Positions 23,855 to 35,745 of a stretch of 64,000 nt of DNA are shown here, piece after piece. Position 1 is the stretch's first letter. Every line of letters starts with the position of its first letter. The notes beneath the pieces were generated by a model that had not been told where the DNA came from, made no database searches, and worked only from the letters and a program-made list of their open reading frames with translations. The position numbers and the translations under genes were made by a program. The DNA is from Periplaneta americana (lineage: Eukaryota > Arthropoda > Insecta > Blattodea > Blattidae). The DNA lies in contig NC_091117.1 of NCBI RefSeq assembly GCF_040183065.1, forward strand, positions 105,807,501 to 105,871,500. Reading direction: 5' to 3'.

Positions 23855-23930
23855 GTCCAAACGGTCGAACTCCAGACTTTCTGAATACAATACAAGACTG
23901 CCATATGACCACGATACCACCGTCCTCGGT
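23855..23930 (-). mobile_element. tRNA-like SINE head
   Basis: The minus strand shows box A-like TATCGTGGTCATATGGCAGT and box B-like GGAGTTCGACCGT, spaced as in tRNA-derived promoters. The body is not delimited. Confidence 0.5.
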
Positions 23931-24089
23931 TACCGAATATTTTAACATGAGGCCAATGTACCTAATCTTATTAATATGTAGAGGATCTACACTGCTGTTT
24001 GATTTGCTTTTATTGGGTTTCAACGACGGCGAGTGAACTTTATGGTTAGGTCTATCTAACATCGATAGAATTGGTGGTGGTAGGCCTAC

Positions 24090-24300
24090 TTACTTGGCAA
24101 TATGAGGCCGGGCATTCGTCCTCATGAGATTACCTGAAATTCGCCGTAAAATTAGAGAAACCAACCCATTAAGAGCAAATGCCGGGTAACTTTCGGCGTT
24201 GGACCCTGGATTCATTTCGCTGGCATAATCATCAGATCATTCAGACGCTAGATAAGCTTAACCATAGCAGTTGATAAAGCGTCAGCCATTCAATTATAGA
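24090..24300 (+). mobile_element. SINE of the GGGTAACTTTCGG family
   Basis: Shares AGCAAATGCCGGGTAACTTT, GGACCCTGGATTCATTTC and TCAGACGCTAGATAAG with the copies at 7990 and 39750. It has one copy of the tail unit that is amplified at 8143. The head is diverged. Confidence 0.75.
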
Positions 24301-24788
24301 CTGTATACACTAGATCTGTATATATTTATTTAAACACACTTCATACAGCATGGTGTAGCGAAAAGTCGCGAGTTCGTTTCTTGTTATAATCAATTTTTTT
24401 CTGTTCATATAATAATTCTTCCGGTTGCACCATTGTCATTTGATTCACTCATACTCTAACAAAAAAACAGTACCAGAGGTATTCCCTCAGGGACAAAGGC
24501 CACCAACACGTAAAAGAGACATCCCTACTGCTCCTCAGTGCCGATTATCTCCTGAGGCGGGACATCAAGAATCATTTGGGATCTGTAATGGGATAGTTTT
24601 GCCTACTATTAATATCGCTGATTGCTTCTGGGCTGCTTGCAGTTTTCTCAAGGTAGATAAGCTCTTGAAATTTGATAATAAGTGCAGTGCTGTACTTTCA
24701 GTGACTATAAATGTGTCCATTTATAAAAACATTCCAAAAAAGTATTTTGATGTCTACATCTTTTAGGTAAAACACTTTCTTGTTTTAC

Positions 24789-24998
24789 GTGTTAATTGGG
24801 AGGCCGGAGGGAAAAAGACCTTTTGGGGAGGCCGAGACGTAGGTGGGAAGATAATATTAAAATGGATTTGAGGGAGGTGGGATATGATGGTAGAGATTGG
24901 ATTAATCTTGCTCAGGATAGGGACCAATGGCGGGCTTATGTGAGGGCGGCAATGAACCTCCGGGTTCCTTAAAAGCCAGTAAGTAAGTAAGTAAGTAT
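24789..24998 (+). mobile_element. severely 5'-truncated LINE, (GTAA)n-tail family
   Basis: Only the last about 210 bp are present, from GTTAATTGGGAGGCCGG to the tail AGCCAGTAAGTAAGTAAG. One extra T in GACCTTTTGGGG (versus GACCTTTGGGG in the copy at 41431) shifts the frame. No target duplication was recognised. Confidence 0.85.
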
Positions 24999-26248
24999 CT
25001 GAAAAGTTGCCAATAATTTTCTGTGTGAGTAACGTAATTCTTCTGTCATTTGATTTACAAAATTATTCTCCCTTCATAATCGAAACAGTTTGAAGTTATT
25101 CTGTTTTCTAAAAGGAAGTAAACGAGGAACAGCTTTCCGTTAACGCTTCATTATGAAAACAGAACTGGAGTAGGGTTACATAAAAACAGCACGTCTGGTT
25201 ACTATGACAGATGCCCCGAGAGACGAAAACTGCATGTGTGAAATGATAAATTAAAATTTCACCCAGCTTGTTGGTCATTTTTCTGTTCCGAGTATGAAAC
25301 CTTCCTTCGCGCAATTGTACAGTGTGTAGTGTTTTGTTGACGTACATCGTGTTGATAACCCGGTACACTGATCTCAATGTACTGCAGATATCGAGCCTAG
25401 TGCTCAGAAATAGCCTTGAGCGCTGTCCCGGTCTGTAATGCTGAGTTTCAATTATTTCTTTAAAAAATCCTTACTGTGAAATATGGATCTTCTGTAAAAC
25501 TTCGCTTTCCCTATCCTTTCCCCTTCCGTCGACGCTGATTATTGCCATGTATGCCCCTGAAACCCCTGAACTTATCTTACTGATGGCATGATCTTTAAAA
25601 CAAGAATGGGACGACTCGCCTCGTGACATGAATGTTTTTGTCGTCAGCCGGCGAGGAAAGTATTCTATTACTGAACACAGTCGTTGTACATATGAAGTTG
25701 CACAATTTAATTCGAATTACGTTTATTAAACGTGTTTTTGAATATTGTTTTTTATCAGCTGCCTCCAAGGATTGCTCCAATAGGCCAGTTGCCCTCACCT
25801 TCCTGGGAACAATCACTGGACATTGACAAGAAGAGGGACTTCCTGGTCGTCATGGTGCTATCCAACGTTTAAAACACAGAGCAAACGATATAGGCCTACA
25901 TTCATTTCTAACGAGAGAGAGGAAATATTCTTCTCTCTTTCCGGGAATCGAACCATTATAGTGTTCACTAATGGATATATAACGACTTCTTATTTTTCAT
26001 AATTATATGGGATAACTATTCACAAATTTGGGATGCACGATTCACAAATTTGTTTATACAATTTTCAATATAACACTCTTACTGTCTTAATATTCTAAAA
26101 AAATTGCAGAAGAAAACGTTTCCCCACCTCTCATTTAAAATGTGCTTAAATGAATTAACCACGATTGACGTTCATACAATTCCAAATACATCCATTTTAC
26201 CCTTTTCATGACAAATTGTAGAACTATGTGAAATTTTACCAAATGCGA

Positions 26249-26249
<1 letters not shown>
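24999..26249. other. intergenic, nothing recognised
   Basis: Short ORFs on both strands without similarity or domain. Confidence 0.4.

Positions 26250-26296
<47 letters not shown>
26250..26296. repeat. (AT)n microsatellite
   Basis: An uninterrupted run of about 47 bp. Confidence 0.95.
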
Positions 26297-26298
<2 letters not shown>

Positions 26299-26309
26299 TG
26301 ATTACACAC

Positions 26310-26797
26310 TTCTAACACATTGTGTCACTTAAGAATTTATTAATAATAACACTTTCTAGTGTTAAATGATAACTAAGTGGTAAATTATCTTGTGACTAGT
26401 TTAGATTTCGTGTCAGTCATCTTCAGAACTAGTGAAGGTCCTAGTTTCTAGACATAGAAACAAACATGGAAATGCTATATATATTCAACTTAAAAAAGCA
26501 AAAATCAAATACATTAGAACAGTACGAAACATACCTACACACACACAAAAACACACCCACAAAACATCCTCAGTTCACAACTAAATTGCACAACACAAAC
26601 CCTATTTGACACCACATTACCAAAGACAAACGTAGCCCCCAGAAACACAATTTAACAAACCGGAAGAAGCAAGGACGTCACTAGTTCTGAGGATGACTGA
26701 CATGAAGTTGAAAATAGTCCTAAAGTACTTTACCACTTAGTTTTTATTTTAACACTAGGAAGTTGTTATTATAACTAAATTCTTAAGCGAGTGTATA
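26310..26797. mobile_element. element with long (about 130 bp) diverged inverted repeats
   Basis: The left arm (about 26310-26440) and right arm (about 26665-26797) share, inverted, CTTAAGAATTTATTAATAAT-like sequence, ACTAAGTGGTAAA and GTCAGTCATCTTCAGAACTA. The middle is A/C-rich. It may be a non-autonomous DNA element. Penelope-like elements can also carry inverted terminal repeats, so class is open. Confidence 0.6.
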
Positions 26798-27144
26798 ATT
26801 AATTAGGCAGGGATGTTTTCGAACAGATGGTAGCGGGACATCATGATAAAATTTAGCATAATGATGGAGTTAAGCCCGCGCTTTTAGAGTTGTGAGGCTC
26901 ACCATGGACTGTAAATTTGCAGTTAACATTCATTATACTTATTTCTGACAACACATTCTGTACAACTCATTTAATAAGTTGGACGACCTTTATAAAGAGC
27001 ATGGTTACCACAAGGATTGCATGTTACTAGGTAATCGTGAATAGGAGAGAGCATCATAAATATTTAGGCCTGTGCTTACTTCAACGATCAGAAAACCTCT
27101 TTACCTGTTTGAGTTTTGCAGGTTTAATTCACATGTGTGTCTAG
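26798..27144. other. intergenic, nothing recognised
   Basis: No supported feature. Confidence 0.4.
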
Positions 27145-27825
27145 TGGGGTGGAGGCAGAATGTTCATATCTGGCAAATACAAACTTTGAGTCAAAATTTG
27201 AATGTATATGGAGTACATTAGAAGCTCTTGGATTGGAGGCAGAATGTTCATATCTGACAGAAACAAATTGTGGATCCAAATTTTTCAATGCATCGGAAGC
27301 TCTAGGATTCGAGGCAGAATGTTCATATCTGACAGGAACAAACTTTGAGTCCTAATTTGAATATATACGGAGTAACCTACATTAGAAGATCTTGCGGTGA
27401 AGGCAGAATGTTCATATCTGACAGAAACAAACTTTGAGTCCTAATTTGAATATATACGGAGTAGCCTACATTAGAAGATCTTACGGTGAAGGCAGAATGT
27501 TCATATCTAACAGAAACAAAAGTTTGGGTCAAACTCTGAATGCATACGGAGTACATAGAAGCTCTTGGATTGGAGGCAGAATGTTTATATCTGACAGAAA
27601 CAAACTTTGAGTTCTAATTTGAATATATACATTAGAAGATCTTGGGGTGAAAGAATGTTCATATCTGACAGAAGCAAACTTTGGATCCAAATTTGAATCT
27701 AGGTTATATAGAGTGCATAATAAGCTTATGAAATGGAGGCATATTTTTCATATCTGGTAGAAACAAATTTGGGGTCTAATTTTGTAAGTTATGTATACGC
27801 AATACATCAAAAGCTCTCGGCTCTG
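27145..27825. repeat. minisatellite, eight units of 75-89 bp
   Basis: The core GGCAGAATGTTCATATCTGA starts near 27153, 27238, 27313, 27402, 27491, 27575, 27649 (short) and 27738 (diverged). The rest of the unit includes CAGAAACAAACTTTGAGTC and ACATTAGAAGCTCTTGGATT. Two neighbouring units (27402, 27491) are nearly identical, showing local duplication. Confidence 0.9.
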
Positions 27826-28500
27826 TGACTAGAGAGAGAAGAGCACAGTTCAAAGCAAAAGTGATTGAATTTTTCTTGGTTCCGAAGGCCAAAGTAATGT
27901 ACAGATTATTTTTAATTAAATATGCTGGTGACCACATTAGCTTAGTCTCTTTCCATTGCCGAGACCATAGTGTGAACCTCTGTCTCCCTGTTCCCTCTCC
28001 TCCTTATTGACATGTGTAAGGAGAATTTATGGGCCAAATTAATGTGACATGTAAATAAAAGGCACTGTTTAAAGTATTCATACAAAGATGAATCTATGAA
28101 TATGTACGTTTACCTCAGGTTTTATAACAAATATTAATCTTATTTCCTTTTCTCTGAAGCTACAGATTTAAGGAATGGAACGCCCTCCTCTTCCTTATTC
28201 TCCACATCCTCTTCCTCATCATTATAATCATCAACATCATCAGCCTCATCTAATCTTTACGAATTAGACTATTTATTCCATTTTCTCTTCACTAATGAAG
28301 AACATGAACTAACGCTGGACGTTGGCAAATGACGGAATTCTGGTACGTGGGCGGCATAACGCAAAAACCCCTTTTTAAGACGATACAGAAGAAACAAAAA
28401 CAATAGAAATATATTCAGAAGAGGTAGTAAGGTAACGGTTGAGTTTACAACTGGGAATCAAATCCTAGTACGTTGAATTTGTAACTTGAGCCGGGGCAAA
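27826..28500. other. intergenic, nothing recognised
   Basis: A short CATCATC-rich patch lies near 28210-28250. No gene. Confidence 0.4.
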
Positions 28501-28504
28501 TGAG

Positions 28505-29620
28505 GTTAAGAGCTCACTGATAACAAAGACGAGCTAGACGCTACGATCAGAGACAAGGTGGATGAGAATAAGGTCTTATTGGCAATAGGTTTGTTCCAGC
28601 ACGGTGCAGACTCGATTCTGAATGGACTGCTCATGCGCAGTAGCTCAATGTGCGTTCCAACAAGACTTGAACTAGTTCAGAACCGATCCTGAACTCCCAG
28701 CTTTCTGTTCCATCGTGCTTTGGAAATTGGTTCTCGATTAAGAACAGGAACTCGGAATTTCATACTGCGCACGCATGCGCAGATAGTTTAATCTCAGGTT
28801 AAGGTTAAAACCGCTCTTGAAGCGATTCCAGACTGGGTAGGTTTAAAAAAAAGTGAATCATTAGTGATTTGGAAGTTGATATAAGATTTTGTGACGAATT
28901 AAGTCGGAAGAATATAATTTTGAGAAGTAACACAGAAGGCCGTGAAAGAACAGTTCAAGAAACGTTCTAACAATGTAAAATCCCGAATTAGTTCTCAGGA
29001 CTTAGGTATTCAACTGGCGCATGTGTCGAAAGATGTTCGGTATTAGTTCGTAACGCATTCTGAATTGCTTGTTGGATCAAACCTAATGTATTAAGTACTA
29101 GCACAAGTCTGCTGCTACAACCAGAAACAAAGTAGATGAGGAAAAGACCTTATTGAAATGAATTAATTACACGCACAAGTCAGACGCTACAACCAGAGAC
29201 AAGGTGGATGAGAATAAGGCTTTATTGAAATGTATTAATTGCTAGCACAAGTCAGACGCTACATCCAGAGACAGGATGGACCTTACTGAAATGTAGCACA
29301 TGTCACACACTACAACCAGAGACAAGGTGGATGAGGATAAGATCTTACTGAAATGTATTAAATACTAGTACAAGTCAGACGCTACAACCAGAGCCAGCGT
29401 GAATGAGGACAAGTCCTTATTGACAATGTATTCATTACAAGTACAAGTCAGACGTTGACATCGCATCGGAGCCAGGGAGGATGAAAATAAGAGCTTATTG
29501 ATGGCGTATTTACGTATTATTATTGTATTATACGGATGAATAAGACTTTACCACCAGAGCCATGAGAATAAGTGCTTAGGCTATTGATAGTATATGTACT
29601 ACAAGTATGAATAAGACCAC
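28505..29620. repeat. minisatellite, unit about 70 bp, split by an insertion
   Basis: Units carry CAAGTCAGACGCTACAACCA, GAGACAAGGTGGATGAGAAT and AAGGTCTTATTGAAATGTAT. One unit lies at about 28515-28586 and about seven more at 29085-29620. They are separated by the inserted element at 28587-29084. Units decay towards the right edge. Confidence 0.85.
28587..29084. mobile_element. 498-bp inverted-repeat element inserted in the minisatellite
   Basis: Ends AGGTTTGTTCCA and inverted AGGTTTGATCCA lie between AAT at 28584-28586 and AAT at 29085-29087. Intact units of the host minisatellite read TTATTGACAATGTATT at this point. The interior has several short palindromes, such as GAACTAGTTC. A 3-bp duplication fits PIF/Harbinger loosely, but AAT is not the usual TWA. 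Confidence 0.7.
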
Positions 29621-31600
29621 AAATGAGCATTAACTTAATACTTTTTAAGTGGTAGATCAGAATGCATTCAATTAATTATTTTGTTAATTGGAGTGACTGA
29701 GCCAACGTCGCGCGCCGTTGAGATAATAGCTGTCAATCACGTTACATATAGGATAAGTAATACTTACTATTTACATTTATAATTGATTCTCCAGCTCCAA
29801 CTCGTTGCCTAGCGACGCACGTTGTTGTAATGAGCGACGGGTTCTTTCGTGTTTCAAGATGCCGGAGTAAGTCTAAGCCGTGAGATAGCAATATTCCCCT
29901 ATGAGGTTGAGATGTTCCACACATCTTCAAATGAAGCACTCTCCACCCTGCTTTGATTAATTCATTACGAATCACAAAACGAGCTATCAATTATTCAAGA
30001 AGCGAATAGAGAGAAGGAATTAACATCAGAGTTCAAGTTGGAATGAGGTGTCGGATTCTGTTAAAATTCTTAACGACTGGTTGGCATGTCACTAGCATGG
30101 ACGCTGGAAATGAAACTGGACGTCTACTACATCTATGTTTTTACTTATTTTTTGTTTTGTGAATGTGTGTTAGGAATGCTAATTGCATGATAAAGTTTGT
30201 GTGTTTGAACTTGAGTTATTTGTTCTGCATGAAGAATGGAACGGGAGGAGTGTGCTAACCGATCCAGTCTTAGCGCATTCATTCCCTTAATGACTTCTCA
30301 CGAAACGGACTGGTATTCGGTCCCCGACAAGTCCTGTGGAATTTGTATTGACCAAGGAAGCAGAGTTAAGCTTTTTCTTTAATACTTTTGTTTCCTATTC
30401 CGTTCTGATTTCAGTTCCACTATTGCTTCAGTAGTGCTATCTATAGCAATACCACTATCGCATCTACAATTTAAAAGAGAAGTTAAGTAGGGAGTTGAAC
30501 CTTTGCTCGCAGGTTGAGACAGGAAGCTTTGTGGCTCTTGGCTGTTGTAACTTGTGCAATGAAGCTAATAGAACTCTGCAGCCGGAAGGCCTGTGAATTA
30601 AATTCTAAATCTTTAATGTGATGTAAATGCTACGTGAATAGAGCCATTAATTCGACGTCAACTTTTGACATGAATGCTTTGCAGCGATATAAACATGTTT
30701 TAGTAACAAATATGAGTAAACCTGTCATAACTGCCTGCAGTAATTTCCCATTTGCTTCAGATGAAGTGACGAATGTCGGCATGTAGCCCAATAAGTTAAT
30801 TTACAAAAATTTTTATTCCAGAATTGTCTCTGCAACTTCATAGACTTCGTTGAAGACTTTTTTTTTTACCAAAATCATGGGATAATTTCTTCACAATCGC
30901 CTACCGTTTTATTTTTTTGCTATCCTCAGCCTAGAGAAAGAATTATTTGGATTATTTCCATGATCCTAATCAGGAAATTTAACAAACATTGAAGCACAGA
31001 AAAAAGTTAAGGATGTCTTCTGCATAACTACTTTTAGCTATTATGTTATGTTGTTAATTGCCCATTCAGTATCCAGTAATTGAAGTTTTGAGACGAATAT
31101 GATCCCACTTCACTTAGAATAGTATCCCCAACGATTTTCTTATACATAGATAATTTACTTCCTCAATTTAAATTTAATGAGAATGAAACGTTGGCCATCT
31201 GTTTATGAAAGAAGGATAATTCTTAAATTTAGTGACAGACAGTGCACTGTGGCGTACACAACATCGACTCGAGATCTGTTAATATAGCCAGTTCGGTAAG
31301 GTGTTCAGACAAACGAGAAAGTGAAGAATAAAGCCGACTTTTTTCGATTGCAATAGTTATTTAATGTGGTGTAATTACTGAACTTTTATCAATTTATGAA
31401 CACAAAGGAGAAATGTGAGCTGCCGATGAACATTGTATTCAACATACTTTTCCCGATTTCACACTTCTGTTCGTCAGTCTGGAAAGTGAACTTAGCACAC
31501 AGTTCATTAATGTAGACCAATCAGAAATAGCGTTTCTAAGTAGGCTAATGGTGCGCCGGAACACTGGAAATTATTATATTGAAACCTTAATTCTGTCAAC
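29621..31600. other. 2 kb with no recognised feature
   Basis: No transposon ends, SINE boxes, tandem repeats or conserved protein were seen. Small ORFs only. Confidence 0.4.
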
Positions 31601-31679
31601 ATTTAGTGTATTACAAGGTAAAAGTTGTGACAGATACCATATTTAAAAAAAAAAAAATTGATCCTTCTCGTCTATACAC

Positions 31680-32059
31680 GAGCGTAAATCTGGTTGAGGG
31701 AAAATTTCACTTTCTTAAAGCCCAGGTTTTGCAACGTTGCGTTGTGATAGAAGGCATCATGACTGGATTGTCGTTACGGAGTTGCGCGCTGGTTCGAGTC
31801 CTCAATGGAAAGGAATTTTTTCATGAAATTTCGGCTAGTGTATGGGATCGGTGTCCACCTAGCATCGTGATCAGTTTGGAGAGTTACGATACGTAACGAA
31901 ATCCGGTTACGAGAACCAGCTGTAACGGGTGGGGGATCACCGTGTTAACCATGCGAAACCTCCGTTTTGTCGGATGATCGTTCACCTCTGCTGGGGAATA
32001 TGTTCGTAAGGCCAGCAGTCAGCTGGTCGGTCTTGTCCCTTCATGGGCTGTTGTGACAT

Positions 32060-32122
<63 letters not shown>
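31680..32122 (+). mobile_element. tRNA-derived SINE with (ATT)n tail
   Basis: Box B-like CTGGTTCGAGTCCTC at about 31791 lies in a tRNA-like head. The body holds GAAATTTCGGCTAGTGTATG, GGATGATCGTTCACCTCTGC and GGTCGGTCTTGTCCCTTCAT, and ends in GTATTATTATT repeated for about 60 bp. I recognise this body-plus-(ATT)n layout as a cockroach-type SINE, from memory. The small ORFs on both strands here are artefacts. Confidence 0.8.
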
Positions 32123-32319
32123 TACAGGTTTGCAGTGACCTATACAGAATCGGAAAGAACCTGCGACCTTTAGCAATTCACGTTTCCTAACAAGTCTAAC
32201 TGATATAAACAAGACTTAAATTTCCATCCATTGCCTTACGTTGAGAAGAACATACACCTCCTCGATGAGAGTTCCCTGTGGCAAAGGAGAAGTTTAACTA
32301 CAAGTTATCAGTACTAACT

Positions 32320-32515
32320 CTGATATGGCCGTGCCTATGTCGTAAGCGCTGGCGCGTTGGTCTTCCATCCAGACAGTTCCTGCTCGATTCCCTGCCAGAT
32401 CGTGATGAAATTTGTGGTGGGCAAAGTAGACATTGCAGAATGTTTTTCTTAGGGCAATCCCGTTTCCAGCTACCATTTTTACAAACACTTTCCATCTTCT
32501 ATTCATTTCATAAAT
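32320..32515 (+). mobile_element. tRNA-derived SINE
   Basis: The head has box A-like TATGTCGTAAGCGCTGG and box B-like TGCTCGATTCCC. The body reads CCAGATCGTGATGAAATTTG and GTGGGCAAAGTAGACATTGC, then CAATCCCGTTTCCAGCTACC. The last part matches the sequence at 33220-33300. Confidence 0.75.
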
Positions 32516-33009
32516 CATGTACAATAGTAAACATTGGCTGGGTTGATGTCTTGAGGGTAGTACGGGTTTCCGATGCTGATATAAGAAGAACTTAGGACTC
32601 CGGTCCCTGGGGCTTGTCAGGTCTCGTCTGAAGATGGGACTTGGTTATGTCAGGGCTAAGGAAAGCTGGCCCACTTGTTTGCATCGGATTCATAACCTCT
32701 GTTACTTTTGTCAGTTCGCTGGTTGTTATATCCATGTTCTGTGATTTAGGCTTACCTTAGTCTGTTTTCTAGAATAAATTATTTTCCAGGAATTGTTCAT
32801 AAGCTGAGTTTCAACAAGTCGGATCATGCCGCAGTCCAATCAACAGACGATCTTGTTCAATTTATTATAGAAATGTTGTGGTAGACGGAAAGACAATTCT
32901 AGTTATATGGGTAAGGGACCAAAATACAAGGAAGGATAAACGGAAAACACGAATAATAAAAAAAAACGCGTAGATAGTTTCTTTGTAATTTCACACTTTC
33001 GTTTTAGAA
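32516..33009. other. intergenic, nothing recognised
   Basis: No supported feature. Confidence 0.35.
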
Positions 33010-33199
33010 CAGTGTTTTTCACCCTTTTCACCATTTGACACACTAAAGTTGTAATATAAAATCCCGCGGCACACTCATATAATTTTAACCAGTGGTTTCT
33101 AACGAGAAGTGATTTTTTAATAAAAACGTGTAAAATTATATTTTTTAAGGTTGATCCATAGTGACAATAAAATAGTATATTTTTAAGGTTGAACCATAG

Positions 33200-33330
33200 T
33201 GACACTTGTGGCGGGAGTTTTGCTCTGGGTTCTCCCGTTTCCCCATATTAGGCACCAACATCATTCCGTCAACATTTCTCCATTTCGTTATCATTCTATA
33301 GCATTCCACTAACGCCAACTGAACTGGATT
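33200..33330 (+). mobile_element. SINE 3' fragment nested in hAT element
   Basis: GGGTTCTCCCGTTTCCCCAT, then CATCATTCCGTCAACATTTC and TCCATTTCGTTATCATTC, is the distal body of the SINE family represented at 32320. The tRNA-like head is missing. Confidence 0.6.
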
Positions 33331-33571
33331 GCCTGCTCGAAACCTGGGTACGCAGCGAACCTCAGTGTAGTCAGCCGATGTGGGTTGGGAATGTGCCTAG
33401 TTTGAGGGTCAGGCAATGGATCTAATAAGGTCGTAATGATTTAAAGTCAAATTCAGTTCAATTAAAGGTTGTTGCGATGTTCTAACTTTACTGATCTCGC
33501 AAATCTGGTTGCGCGTCAGCCATTCTGTTGTCCGGCGATGGCACACTTACATTGTTTACTGAATGTTTTTT

Positions 33572-33815
33572 TTTTAGTTTATTTAACGACGCTGTATTAA
33601 CTACTGGGTTATTTAGCGTCGATGGAATTGGTGACAGCAGAGTGGTATTTGGCGAGATGAGACCGGGAGTTCACTATAGATTACCTTGCAGTTGGGGAAA
33701 ACCTCGGAATAAAACCCAATCAGGTGATCAGCCCAAGCGGAAATCGAAACCACGGCCGAGCGCAGCTCCCGATCAGAAGGCAAGCGCCCCCGCCGACTGA
33801 TCTACGCTGGTGGCT
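33572..33815 (-). mobile_element. tRNA-derived SINE nested in hAT element
   Basis: On the minus strand the head at about 33815 reads CCACCAGCGTAGATCAGTCG with a box B-like GTGGTTTCGATTTCC. The body contains AGGTTTTCCCCAACTGCAAG and ends GACGCTAAATAACCCAG and GCGTCGTTAAATAAAC. The head resembles the isolated fragment at 49131. Confidence 0.8.
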
Positions 33816-33993
33816 CTACGGAATGTTGACTGCCACGTTCGCTGGAAGTTGACTCTTGTGAACTCACTCTTTTCAATTGTATTTTCCCTATTTTTACTAA
33901 TACAATCTTTACTATTTTTGTTTTCTCGCGGCATATCAGCTGACCATTCGCGGCACATTCGCGGAACACCGGTTGAAAATGGCTGGTTTAGAA

Positions 33994-34901
33994 GGTTTAC
34001 AGAATGTGGAAAGAATACATTGCATTCGCCATTTCGCTCCCTAATAGGCTATTATGAAATAATAATCAATTTTCTTCCCTATAAACTTATCATTTAAATA
34101 ACTGACTCCCTCGTAACAGTCCTGATTTCTCGAGGGGTCAGAGCGTCTGTGTGCTCTCAATTTGTTTCGCCCAGCGTACTATGATAATATGTCAGTAGGC
34201 CTACATTACATATTGAGTCTGACGTAAAATCCGCGTATCCAGGCACGGACAGTCGAGAGTCTGTTAGGTTTGCGTAACTTTCATTGCTACAACATTTAAA
34301 TACACACAGCAAACTCCCGAGCATTCGTGCGCAGTTTAATCGGATTGGGGGTTAGTCGTGCGTTCTTCTTTTCTTTTTCGGGATGGGAAGGAGCTTGCAG
34401 TGTTCTTATAACACGTGCAGTTACTTCAAGGCAGGCCTTCTGTTACTGTGTAGGCTACTTACGGCTTACGCTCTCTAATCCATTTTTATCGGCAGGTCGA
34501 AAAGATTTTTTTTCTTCCAATGACGAGTATTTAACTTATTTTCGTCATTCATCCCAACATCCCCCCTCTGCAGAGCGTTTGGAGTGTAGAAAATGCATTG
34601 TGTATATAGGTATCTTCTTAGTTGACATCTCCACTTATTATAATATAACTAAAATAAGTTATTTACGTGTTTCCTAGTGTATTTAAAATAATATAAGTAA
34701 ATCTAAAAACTGTAACTAAGCACCGGTTCAAATATAAATGCTTTATATTGCTATTACTTTATTTGTTTTTCCAATAACCGAATAAATGGAATAGATCTAC
34801 ATTTAGTTCTATTATTTTAATTACGTTATAAAAATATGTAAATAACTAATTGCAGTTGTACTTCGAAGAGGGAGTGATGTCCGCTAAGAAGCTGCCTAAT
34901 G
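33994..34901. other. intergenic, nothing recognised
   Basis: AT-rich, with small ORFs only. Confidence 0.4.
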
Positions 34902-34903
34902 TA

Positions 34904-35489
34904 CTGGGTATTCAGTTCAAAGTGTGTCATGGCTCGCTGTATGCCGTCATGTGGTTAGCCGATGAGCCTAGAGAATTCAATCTTCCTACACTTCTGCAGA
35001 GGCGTATTACCTATGAGCCAGAGAAGTTGCCTAGCAAGTACGGCGTTCATTCTGAAGAGTACGTACCGATACGTACGGTAACGCCGGTAGTGGCAGGAAT
35101 GTGAACTGTTTGGAAACACGTACTGTCGGGATATGGAGAGAGGGTTAAGACGATTACTTACGTATTTGTTGATACTAACTTCGACGGTCAACATGGGCAC
35201 GGAGCATTTGATTTGTGTTGTGGAATGTTGCCGTACGCAACCGATGATAACAAATACCCTGCATAGGCTTGCCCGCGGAAAACACAGTTCGAAAGAGGTT
35301 ATGGTAGCACACAGACCGTACAGACCGCCATCTGTTGCTACGACGTTCAAGTTATACCGTACACGTTCTCAAGTTCAGATTGAACGCCTTGACTAATAGG
35401 CAACTTCTCTGACAAAAAAGCTGAAACTCGCTTCAAATCGGTGACTCAACAACAGTGACGTCATGACACACTTTGAAATGAACACCCAG
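34904..35489. mobile_element. 586-bp TA-flanked element with long inverted repeats
   Basis: CTGGGTATTCAGTTCAAAGT at 34904 and the inverted CTGGGTGTTCATTTCAAAGT ending at 35489 sit between TA dinucleotides (34902-34903, 35490-35491). Inverted similarity continues inward, for example CAGAGAAGTTGCCTA and GGCGTTCA on both arms. The several overlapping ORFs here on both strands reflect this non-coding palindrome. Probably a Tc1/mariner-type MITE. Confidence 0.8.
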
Positions 35490-35642
35490 TATTTTCTAAG
35501 TTCCGAATGCTTTGTAGGAGGAACACGACACAATTGTAGATACTTGGCCGCAGAGTTTGCCCTTAATGTACCAGTGTGATGGTTATGATGATTAATGAAG
35601 CATTTGTTGATTGCCGATAGGAAAAACGAGAGTACGAAAAAC

Positions 35643-35745
35643 CTACCACCGATCACCGTCATTCCAGTTGGACACAACGGGATTCGAAGCCGGGTTACCG
35701 GTGTGTAAAACCGACAGTAACGGTGCCAAGTGTCTAATTTTTCCA
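35643..35745 (-). mobile_element. tRNA-like SINE head
   Basis: The minus strand reads ACTTGGCACCGTTACTGTCG (box A-like) and CCCGGCTTCGAATCCCG (box B-like). The body beyond is not delimited. Confidence 0.6.

Larger units (their letters stand above)
33010..33985. mobile_element. hAT element remnant (976 bp) with nested SINEs
   Basis: CAGTGTTTTTCACCC starts at 33010, and the inverted right end reads CAGCCATTTTCAACCGG. The flanks TTTTAGAA (33002-33009) and GTTTAGAA (33986-33993) match at 7 of 8 bases, as expected for hAT. Subterminal CGCGGCACA motifs occur near 33065 and 33950. Two SINE-derived segments lie inside (about 33200-33330 and 33572-33815), so they arrived later. No transposase frame. 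Confidence 0.7.

Noticed and set aside
34850-35396. Overlapping frames of 84-131 codons on both strands as a small gene
   Set aside because: They lie in a TA-flanked element with long inverted repeats and have no conserved domain.
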